A stretch of 64,000 nucleotides of DNA from Paludibacterium sp. B53371 (GTDB lineage Bacteria > Pseudomonadota > Gammaproteobacteria > Burkholderiales > Chromobacteriaceae), in the NCBI RefSeq assembly GCF_018802765.1, contig NZ_CP069163.1, positions 744,001-808,000 on the forward strand, given 5' to 3'. The notes under the pieces were generated by a model that was not told the DNA's origin, did not search any database, and saw only the letters and a program-made list of their open reading frames with translations. Both the position numbers and the translations under genes were made by a program. The stretch's first letter is position 1. Each line of letters starts with the position of its first letter. This document shows positions 56,971 to 64,000 of this stretch, one piece after another.

Positions 56971-57019
56971 GCCGGCATGCGCAGACGAGTGATGACCTCA
57001 CTCGTCTGCGCATGCCGGC
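56971..57019. repeat. 22-bp perfect inverted repeat with 5-nt loop
   Basis: 56971-56992 is exactly complementary to 56998-57019 (arms GCCGGCATGCGCAGACGAGT plus GA), loop TGACC. It follows the STAS stop by 19 nt. No T run follows, so it is either a terminator without the usual tail or a repeat element. Confidence 0.85.
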
Positions 57020-57470
57020 GGTCGTCCCGCCTGCCTCCCTCCGCCGGGCTGAGCCCCGACAACCCTTTTCCCTGTTCTTAAGCCACCGGCATGTCCTGCC
57101 CGCAGAATGCCTGATCCAGGCTTCAGCCGCGGATTTCCTGCGTTTCCCCTGTCTGTTACCCAATCCGTCATGGCGTGTTGTGCTTGATGTTGATCAGCTA
57201 CTGATCAAGAGAACAGGGATACCCCCATTCGGGTGAATTCGCTGGACAAATCCAGTGGACAGTCGCCGATTACGAGAGAAAATAGAAATAAAACACATTA
57301 ATTTGGTGGAAATCACTGCCATGGCCGCTTGGACAGCGGATTGTTGTTGGAATGCTATTAAGCATAAAAAAAGCAATTTGATTAAACATCTTGCATTAGA
57401 CCGCTTTATGTATGATCAAGAGAGAGTGCTGAAAACAAACTCTCAACTCATCAACAAATAGGACATGCAA
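57020..57470. other. long leader upstream of MCP with palindromes
   Basis: 451 nt with no gene. The left part is GC-rich, the right part (57270-57470) AT-rich. TTGATCAG-CTA-CTGATCAA (57190-57208) is a perfect 8-3-8 palindrome, and CTGGA-CAAA-TCCAG (57242-57255) a smaller one. GCCGATTA at 57265-57272 is close to a sigma-28 -10, but the -35 is poor. Confidence 0.6.
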
Positions 57471-58622
57471 ATGTCTTCAGGCAGCGTATTTGTGCAGATC
57501 CGCTCGGTTTTGCCGCTGCTGGCGGGCTGTGTGCTGGTATTGCTGGCACCCTTGTGGATAGCCTCAACCTGGCTGGTGGCCAGTCTGGCCTGCCTGCTGC
57601 TCCTTGTCGTCTGGCTCTGGGGACGGCGGCAGTCAGGCTCCGGCGAGGCCGGCCCGGCTCCGGAGGCGGGACAAACGGTCATGCCCGCTGAGGGCGTGCT
57701 GGCACCGCGACAGTTCGCCAGCGAGCAGGCCCGCGAGGCACTCTCCGAGCTGGAACGCACCCGCACCCTGATCAGCGAAGCGGTTGCCACCCTGGTTCAG
57801 AGTTTTGCCGGGCTGGCCGATGAGGCGCAGGCGCAGCTGGTGCTGGCCCAGTCACTGGCCAAGGGCGAGACCGATACCCATCACACCGGTGTCTATGGCA
57901 TTTCCTTCAAACAATTTGTCGATGAAATCTCGCAGACCATGGAGACCTTCGTCGAGAAGACAGTCGAGAACAGCAAATCCGCCATTCTGCTGGTCGAGCA
58001 GATGGAACGCATCGTGACAGAGGTCAATTCGGTCAATGCGCTGCTGGATGAAATCGGTGGCATCAACAACCAGACCAATATGCTGGCCCTGAATGCCGCG
58101 ATCGAGGCCGCACGCGCCGGCGAGCTCGGCCGTGGCTTCGCGGTGGTGGCGGACGAAGTGCGCAACCTGTCCGGCCGGACCGAGTCCTTCAGCGGGCAGA
58201 TTCGCGAGCTGATCGCCAAAGTCGGGCACTCGGTGCAGGATGCCGAAACCCTGATTCACCAGGTGGCCTCGCAGGACATGATGTTCACCTTGCAGGCCAA
58301 GCAGCGCCTGTCCGAAACCTCTTCACGCATCGCCCTGCTGGATGAGCGCATGGCCGATTCCCTGCAGGAGCTGCAAACCGGCGTGGCCCAGCTATCCAAT
58401 GACGTTGGCGATGCCGTGCGCTGCCTGCAGTTCCAGGACATGACCTCGCAGTTGCTGGACCACATCCGCCGTCGGCTCGGCGGCATCGAAGAAGCATTGA
58501 CACTGCTGGGAGAGGCACCGCCGGCAGATGTCCAGGCGCAGTTGCGTGCCATCGGGGAGAAACTGTCGCACTCCCCGGTATTACAGACCGCGATGGGCAG
58601 CGGCAGCATTGATCTTTTCTGA
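57471..58622 (+). CDS. methyl-accepting chemotaxis protein without periplasmic domain
   Basis: 383 residues from the ATG at 57471, seven nt after AGGA; the ATG at 57465 is too close. Two adjacent helices (about 12-32 and 34-50) form a membrane hairpin with almost no external loop. A short Gly/Pro linker leads to a signalling domain with tip [36 protein letters not shown]-type sequence (within 205-245). The last part ([22 protein letters not shown]) is not an MCP methylation helix pattern. It probably senses a cytoplasmic or membrane-state signal. Confidence 0.88.
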   Translation: MSSGSVFVQIRSVLPLLAGCVLVLLAPLWIASTWLVASLACLLLLVVWLWGRRQSGSGEAGPAPEAGQTVMPAEGVLAPRQFASEQAREALSELERTRTLISEAVATLVQSFAGLADEAQAQLVLAQSLAKGETDTHHTGVYGISFKQFVDEISQTMETFVEKTVENSKSAILLVEQMERIVTEVNSVNALLDEIGGINNQTNMLALNAAIEAARAGELGRGFAVVADEVRNLSGRTESFSGQIRELIAKVGHSVQDAETLIHQVASQDMMFTLQAKQRLSETSSRIALLDERMADSLQELQTGVAQLSNDVGDAVRCLQFQDMTSQLLDHIRRRLGGIEEALTLLGEAPPADVQAQLRAIGEKLSHSPVLQTAMGSGSIDLF

Positions 58623-58633
58623 CGGGGAACATC

Positions 58634-58999
58634 ATGGCAAAGAAGATTCTGACGGTCGATGACTCGGCCTCCATTCGCCAAATGGTCAGCTTCACCCTGA
58701 AAAGCGCCGGTTACGACGTGAGTGAAGCGGTGGATGGCCAGGCCGGCCTGACGACTGCACAGAGCGCACATTTCGACCTGGTGCTGACCGACCAGAACAT
58801 GCCGGGCATGGATGGCCTGTCCCTGGTGCGGGCACTGCGCAAACTGCCCGCCTATGGCAGCACGCCGATCCTGATGCTGACCACCGAGTCCAGCGAACAA
58901 ATGAAAACCATGGGACGGGCGGCCGGCGCAACCGGCTGGCTGGTCAAGCCGTTTGATCCGCAAAAACTGCTGGACGTCGTCAAGCGCCTGGTCGGCTAG
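58634..58999 (+). CDS. cheY: CheY-type response regulator (second copy)
   Basis: 121 residues, stand-alone receiver with D9, D10, acceptor D53 (LTDQNMPGMDG), T and K (LMLTTES, VKPFDPQ). It differs from the other CheY at the switch-binding face (W in GWLVKPF instead of Y106), so it may serve this cluster's CheA rather than the flagellar motor. GGGGAAC upstream. Confidence 0.93.
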   Translation: MAKKILTVDDSASIRQMVSFTLKSAGYDVSEAVDGQAGLTTAQSAHFDLVLTDQNMPGMDGLSLVRALRKLPAYGSTPILMLTTESSEQMKTMGRAAGATGWLVKPFDPQKLLDVVKRLVG

Positions 59000-59069
59000 C
59001 CGACCCCGGCCGGCGGCGTCTGCACCGGCGGGCAAGTCTTGATGTCGCGCCTTACTGGAGGGGGATCAA

Positions 59070-61208
59070 GTGTCGATTGATATGACGCAGTTTCATCAAG
59101 TGTTTTTCGATGAGACCGACGAACACCTGGCGTCGATGGAGTCCCTGTTGCTGGAACTGGACATCCATGCCCCGGACCAGGAGGCCCTGAACGCCATTTT
59201 CCGTGCCGCACACTCCATCAAGGGCGGCAGCGCCACCTTTGGCTTCAGCGACCTGGCCGAACTGACCCATGTACTGGAAAACCTGCTGGACCGCATCCGC
59301 AAAGGGACCCTGGACCTGACCGCGCCGATGGTCGATGCCTTCCTGCATGCCAAGGATGTACTGGCCGCTCTGCTGGCCAGCCACCGCGGCGGCGAGCCGG
59401 TCGAAGAAGCGGAGGTCGAGCAGGTCAAGCAAACCCTGGACGCCCTCGGTCAGGGGCAGCAGGAAGTCGTCAGCGCGCCGCAGGCAGCACCCGCGCCGCC
59501 TGCATGGCACGATCTGTTCATCGAAATCGATCCGCTGGAATCCGTGGATGTCGCTGCGCTGATCGATGACCTTTCCCGCCACGGCGAGTTGCAGACCGTG
59601 CAGCAGGGCAGTGCCGAACCGGCCCTGCCCTGGGTACTCAAGCTGCATTCCGCCATGGACCTGCCCGAAGTCTGTGAAACCCTGGCTTTTGCACTGGACC
59701 CGTCGGTGTTCAGAGTCACGCGCGATCTCGGTGCCGAAGAAACCGAAGGCTTCGGCCTGTTTCTGGGTGCCCCGGCCGCGCCCAGCCCGGATGTGATGCT
59801 GGAAGAGGACGGCTTCGGTCTGTTCACGCCGGTCGATGCACCGCACGAAGCCATCGAGGACGAGGGCTTCGGCCTGTTCCACCCCGTCCCGCCGCCCCCG
59901 GCTGCCGAGCCGGCACAGGCTTCACCACACGCCGCGCCGCCCCACCCTCCGACACCGGGCGAACGCAGCGAACGAGCGGCACCAGCTGCCAGCAGCGCGG
60001 CCTCGGCGGAAAACTCCATCCGCGTCAATATCGAAAAAGTGGATCTGTTGCTCAACCTGGTCGGCGAACTGGTCATCACCCAGTCCATGCTGATGCAGTC
60101 CGGCAATGCGCTGGACTCGGTCGAGCATGAAAGACTGATCAACGGCATCAACCTGCTGCAGCGCAACTCGCGCGAATTGCAGGAAGCCGTGATGTCGATC
60201 CGCATGACGCCGGTCGCCTTTGTTTTCAACCGCTTCCCGCGCGTGGTGCGCGACATGGCGCAAAAACTCGACAAGCAAGTCGAGCTGAAGATGGTGGGCG
60301 AAAACACCGAACTGGACAAAAGCTTCATCGAGAAGCTGGCCGACCCGCTGACCCACCTGGTGCGCAACAGCCTCGATCACGGCATCGAGTCACCGGAAGA
60401 ACGCATCCGCAAGGGCAAGTCGCCTCAGGGGCAGTTGACCCTGCGCGCCTTCCATCAGGGGGGCAGCATCGTCATCGAAGTCACCGATGACGGCGCCGGC
60501 CTCGATCGCGAACGCATCCTGGCCAAGGCCCGTGAACGCGGCATGGCCGTGTCCGACAGCATGAGCGATGTGGAAGTCTGGAACCTGATCTTCGAGCCGG
60601 GCTTTTCCACGGCGGCGCAGATCACCGATGTCTCCGGTCGCGGTGTCGGCATGGACGTGGTCAAGCGCAACATCCAGACCCTCGGCGGCCGGGTGGAGAT
60701 TGAATCCCTGCGCGACTACGGCACCACCATCGGCATCCATCTGCCGCTGACCCTGGCCATCATGGACGGCATGTCGGTGCGCATCGGTCAGGAGACCTAC
60801 ATCCTGCCGCTGTCCTTCATTCTCGAATCCCTGCAGCCGCAGCCCCAGGACGTGCGCACCGTGTCCGGCCGCGGCAGGGTGGTCAATGTGCGCGGCGAAT
60901 ACCTGCCGATCGTGGCGCTGGGCAAGATGTTCCATGTGCCCGATGCCCGCCATGAACCGACCGAGGCCATCCTGATCATCGTCGAGAGCGACGACACCCG
61001 GGTGGCGCTGCTGGTCGATGACCTGATCGGCCAGCAGCAGTTCGTGGTGAAGAACCTGGAAACCAATTACCACAAAGTCGAAGGCCTGTCCGGGGCCACC
61101 ATCATGGGCGACGGGCATGTGGCGCTGATTCTGGACGTCACCACCATCGTGCGCCGCAATCAGAAAGCCGCCCAGGCGCTGAGCATGAATCTGGCGAGTA
61201 CCGAATAA
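59070..61208 (+). CDS. cheA: chemotaxis histidine kinase CheA (second copy)
   Basis: 712 residues from GTG with GGAGGGGG upstream. P1 has H48 in AAHSIKGGSATF. A P2-like region spans about 148-225. The linker then carries three copies of a short GFGLF motif (EGFGLFLG, DGFGLFTP, EGFGLFHP). P3 follows from about 310, then P4 (DPLTHLVRNSLDHG, DDGAGL, SGRGVGMDVV) and P5 to the end. No response-regulator domain is fused. Confidence 0.95.
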   Translation: MSIDMTQFHQVFFDETDEHLASMESLLLELDIHAPDQEALNAIFRAAHSIKGGSATFGFSDLAELTHVLENLLDRIRKGTLDLTAPMVDAFLHAKDVLAALLASHRGGEPVEEAEVEQVKQTLDALGQGQQEVVSAPQAAPAPPAWHDLFIEIDPLESVDVAALIDDLSRHGELQTVQQGSAEPALPWVLKLHSAMDLPEVCETLAFALDPSVFRVTRDLGAEETEGFGLFLGAPAAPSPDVMLEEDGFGLFTPVDAPHEAIEDEGFGLFHPVPPPPAAEPAQASPHAAPPHPPTPGERSERAAPAASSAASAENSIRVNIEKVDLLLNLVGELVITQSMLMQSGNALDSVEHERLINGINLLQRNSRELQEAVMSIRMTPVAFVFNRFPRVVRDMAQKLDKQVELKMVGENTELDKSFIEKLADPLTHLVRNSLDHGIESPEERIRKGKSPQGQLTLRAFHQGGSIVIEVTDDGAGLDRERILAKARERGMAVSDSMSDVEVWNLIFEPGFSTAAQITDVSGRGVGMDVVKRNIQTLGGRVEIESLRDYGTTIGIHLPLTLAIMDGMSVRIGQETYILPLSFILESLQPQPQDVRTVSGRGRVVNVRGEYLPIVALGKMFHVPDARHEPTEAILIIVESDDTRVALLVDDLIGQQQFVVKNLETNYHKVEGLSGATIMGDGHVALILDVTTIVRRNQKAAQALSMNLASTE

Positions 61209-61232
61209 GGCCTTATCAGGGGGAACGGGAAC

Positions 61233-61760
61233 ATGACACAAACCGATATGGAAGATCCGGCGCTGGCGGCAGCCAGAGAACTGCTGGTATTCACACTCGG
61301 CGCCGAACAATACGCCATCGACATCCTCAAGGTGCAGGAAATCCGTGGCTATGAGTCCGTGACGCGCATCGCCGGTGCGCCGAACTTTATCAAGGGGGTA
61401 GTCAATCTGCGCGGCAGCATCGTGCCGATTGTCGACATGCGACTCAAATTCGACCTGGGCGACGCCAGTTACACCCCCTTCACCGTGGTGATCATTCTCA
61501 ACGTGCTGTCACGCACGGTCGGCATCGTGGTCGACGGCGTGTCGGACGTGATCCAGCTCAAGCCGGAGGCCATCCGACCGGCGCCGGAATTCGGTGCCGC
61601 TGTCGACACCGCCTATATCGAAGGCCTGACGCCGGTCGGCGACAGCATGGTGATTGTGATGGATATCGAACGATTGATGAGTAGCGCGGAAATGAGCTTG
61701 ATGGAAGTCGAGCGTCATGCCCAAAGCGGCCAACAACTGGGAGGTGTGTCAAATGGCTAG
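61233..61760 (+). CDS. cheW: coupling protein CheW
   Basis: 175 residues, full CheW fold ([47 protein letters not shown] split over the domain). Connects receptors to the second CheA. Its stop overlaps the next MCP start by 8 nt. Confidence 0.96.
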   Translation: MTQTDMEDPALAAARELLVFTLGAEQYAIDILKVQEIRGYESVTRIAGAPNFIKGVVNLRGSIVPIVDMRLKFDLGDASYTPFTVVIILNVLSRTVGIVVDGVSDVIQLKPEAIRPAPEFGAAVDTAYIEGLTPVGDSMVIVMDIERLMSSAEMSLMEVERHAQSGQQLGGVSNG

Positions 61761-64000
61761 CATGAAAGTAAAGCACCGGCTGACGCTCGGCTTCGGTCTG
61801 GTGATTGTGGTGATCGCAGCCAGTATGGGGATCGCCGTTTCTCAGATCAGCAGCTTGCGGGCCAGCGTCGAAGAAACGTCGTCGGTTCACGTGCCCCGGG
61901 CCAAGGCCGCCAACGATATTATCGATGCGGTCAATGCGCATGCCCGCTCTGTCCGGACCATGTTGCTGGCCGACAGTCAGGACATGATCGACGGGCAGAT
62001 CAAGCAGGCCGAAGCATCCAGCCGGGAGGTGACGGCTGCCTTTGAGGTCCTGACCAACACGCCCGGCAGCGCGGAAAGCATGCAGCTACAGCAGGAGGCG
62101 CAGACATCGCGCACCGGCTATCGCAACGACTATGCGACTTTTATCCAGCTGTTCAAGGAAGGCAAAAAAGAGGAAGCACGCAAGTTCCTGCTCAGCCAGA
62201 TGCGGAATACTCAGTTGGTCTACATGGATCAGGTCAACAAGCTGATCAAGCTGGAGCAGGATCAGTCCCAGCAACTGGCCAACCAGTCTTCCAGTCAGGC
62301 GAGCCGTACGGAATGGGTGCTGATGATATCGGCGGGCGTGACGCTGCTGCTGGCCATCATTGCCGGCTGGCTGATCTCCCGTTCGCTGATGAGCGAGCTG
62401 GGCGGCGAGCCGGCAGAAGCCCGCAAGCTGATGGAGGAACTGGCCGAAGGTGAGGTCACCACCACGCTGAACCTGAAAAAGGGCGATGACAGCAGCCTGT
62501 TTGCCTATATGAGCAAGGCGGCGCAGCAAGCCATCGAGAACATCCGCGTACGCAAGGCGCTGGATGCGGCCGGCACCAATGTGATGATCGCCGATGCCAG
62601 CAACCGCATCATCTATATGAATGAAGCGGTACTCAACCTGTTCCGCGCTGCCGAGGCCGATATCCGCAAGGAAATCCCCAGCTTCAGTGCCAACAACATT
62701 CTTGGCAGCAGCATGGATACCTTCCACCGCAATCCGTCACACCAGCAACGTCTGATCAAGGACCTGCGCCAGACCCACAACGGCACCATCAAGATCGGCG
62801 GACGGACCCTGACCATCAGTGCCACGCCGGTATTTGGCAAGAGCGGTGCCGTACTCGGCACCACGGTCGAGTGGCAGGACAAGACCGCCGAACTGGCAAT
62901 GCAGGAGCGCGAACAGGAGCGTCTGGCCGAAGAGCGCAAGCTGTCGGAAGAAAATGCCCGTATCCGCAGCGCCCTGGACAATGTCAGCACCAGCGTGATG
63001 ATTGCCGACCCCAACGGCAACATCATCTATATGAACCGCAGTGTGCAGGAACTGATGCAGAACGCCGAGTCGGACATCCGCAAGGACCTGCCGAATTTCG
63101 AAGCACGCGGCCTGCTCGGGCGCTCGTTTGACGGCTTCCACAAGACGCCTTCGCATCAGCGCGACATGCTGGCCAACCTGCGCGGTACCCACCGCACCCA
63201 GATCAAGGTTGGTGGCCGGACCTTCTCGCTGGCCGCCAGCCCGGTCTTCACCGCCGGTGGCGATCGCCTCGGGACCGCGGTGGAATGGCGCGACCGCACC
63301 CTGGAAGTGCAGGTGGAGGAAGAGGTCTCGGCGATTGTCAGCGCCGCCTCGCGGGGTGACTTTGAACACCGCGTGCGCATGGAGGGCAAGGAAGGCTTCT
63401 TCAAGATGCTGGGTGAAGCGCTCAACTCGCTGCTGGATGTCACCAGTAATGGCCTGCAGGATATTGCCAACGTGCTGAGTGCCGTCGCCAAGGGCGATCT
63501 GACCCATACCATCCACAGCGACTATCAGGGCCTGTTTGGTACCCTCAAGCAAGATACCAACACCACGGTCGAGCGCCTGCGCGAAATCGTCACCAACATC
63601 AAGGAGTCGACCGACTCGATCAATACCGCCTCGCGCGAAATTGCCGCCGGTAACGCCAACCTGTCCAGCCGTACCGAACAGCAGGCAGCCAGCCTGGAAG
63701 AAACCGCTTCCAGCATGGAAGAGATCACCAGTACCGTGCGTCAGAACGCCGACAATGCCAAGAAAGCCAATCAACTGGCCATCGGCTCGTCCGACATCGC
63801 ATCGCGCGGAGGCCAGGTCGTCGGTCAGGTGGTGTCGACCATGAGCGAGATCAACGAAAGCGCCCGCAAGATCGTCGACATCATCAGCGTCATCGACGGC
63901 ATTGCCTTCCAGACCAATATCCTGGCCCTCAACGCGGCGGTGGAAGCTGCGCGCGCCGGCGAGCAGGGCCGCGGCTTTGCCGTGGTGGCCAGCGAGGTGC
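61753..64000 (+). CDS. methyl-accepting chemotaxis protein with tandem PAS domains, 3' end outside
   Basis: 749 codons visible, then cut by the window edge. TM1 (about 11-31), a periplasmic four-helix-bundle domain (about 32-190), TM2 (about 193-213). Two PAS domains at about 267-383 and 405-521 begin almost identically ([30 protein letters not shown]) and each hold an IIYMN and a R-x-H-x-T-I/Q-KVGGRT segment. HAMP-like units (about 528-620) and the signalling domain with tip [23 protein letters not shown] follow. ATG at 61753, GAGGTGTGTC upstream. Confidence 0.93.
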   Translation, partial: MASMKVKHRLTLGFGLVIVVIAASMGIAVSQISSLRASVEETSSVHVPRAKAANDIIDAVNAHARSVRTMLLADSQDMIDGQIKQAEASSREVTAAFEVLTNTPGSAESMQLQQEAQTSRTGYRNDYATFIQLFKEGKKEEARKFLLSQMRNTQLVYMDQVNKLIKLEQDQSQQLANQSSSQASRTEWVLMISAGVTLLLAIIAGWLISRSLMSELGGEPAEARKLMEELAEGEVTTTLNLKKGDDSSLFAYMSKAAQQAIENIRVRKALDAAGTNVMIADASNRIIYMNEAVLNLFRAAEADIRKEIPSFSANNILGSSMDTFHRNPSHQQRLIKDLRQTHNGTIKIGGRTLTISATPVFGKSGAVLGTTVEWQDKTAELAMQEREQERLAEERKLSEENARIRSALDNVSTSVMIADPNGNIIYMNRSVQELMQNAESDIRKDLPNFEARGLLGRSFDGFHKTPSHQRDMLANLRGTHRTQIKVGGRTFSLAASPVFTAGGDRLGTAVEWRDRTLEVQVEEEVSAIVSAASRGDFEHRVRMEGKEGFFKMLGEALNSLLDVTSNGLQDIANVLSAVAKGDLTHTIHSDYQGLFGTLKQDTNTTVERLREIVTNIKESTDSINTASREIAAGNANLSSRTEQQAASLEETASSMEEITSTVRQNADNAKKANQLAIGSSDIASRGGQVVGQVVSTMSEINESARKIVDIISVIDGIAFQTNILALNAAVEAARAGEQGRGFAVVASEV

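Overview
This window reads as a chromosomal segment of a GC-rich betaproteobacterium, most likely order Neisseriales (Chromobacteriaceae-like). The grounds are the TfoX_C-TadA fusion I associate with Neisseria-type TadA, the guaA/smpB/ratA/rnfH and ftsB/eno/pyrG neighbourhoods, and betaproteobacterial chemosensory gene content. Genes are dense, usually with 4-25 nt overlaps inside operons. I see no tRNA, rRNA, CRISPR, insertion sequence or prophage.

Layout. (1) 1-4.3 kb: a cut-off cNMP/CBS protein, class I fumarase, a b561-type cytochrome, an L,D-transpeptidase and tadA, whose first codons contain a 7G-A-9G tract. (2) 4.3-17.2 kb: an AT-rich leader and a complete pelABCDEFG operon for the cationic exopolysaccharide Pel; its c-di-GMP receptor PelD keeps an RxxD motif. 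(3) 17.2-20.3 kb: a cobalamin riboswitch driving an ECF-type cobalt importer (CbiM, CbiN-like, CbiQ, CbiO). (4) 20.4-26.4 kb, minus strand: a Fur-boxed heme uptake operon (TonB receptor, HmuS, HmuT, HmuU, HmuV). (5) 26.4-37.8 kb: accessory genes, including a VF530 protein, a divergent S4 pseudouridine synthase, a PadR/HAAS pair, a cytosine permease, a LysR/PACE efflux pair, an acetaldehyde dehydrogenase with a sigma-54 promoter facing an AcoR-type activator, a YitT protein, and a cyclase facing an AraC regulator. (6) 37.8-48.9 kb: core genes guaA, smpB, ratA, rnfH, a GGDEF diguanylate cyclase, ftsB, eno, pyrG, rpmB, rpmG, a family 4 uracil-DNA glycosylase, rimI and tsaB. (7) 49-64 kb: two chemosensory clusters head to head. 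The minus-strand one is cheV-cheV-cheY-cheZ-cheA followed by a degenerate EAL-HDOD gene. The plus-strand one is histidine kinase-STAS-MCP-cheY-cheA-cheW-MCP, running off the window.

How the parts connect. c-di-GMP is a recurrent theme: PelD as receptor, a soluble GGEEF cyclase with its own inhibitory site, and an EAL-HDOD protein attached to a che operon. Metal and cofactor supply is another: cobalt under B12 control and heme under Fur control, in convergent operons. I found no single unmistakably new system. The best leads are the homopolymer at the tadA start, the operator-like dyad ahead of the B12 riboswitch, the sigma-54/AcoR control region, the divergent CbiN-like and S4 proteins, and the kinase/STAS module plus unusual palindromes between the two che clusters.
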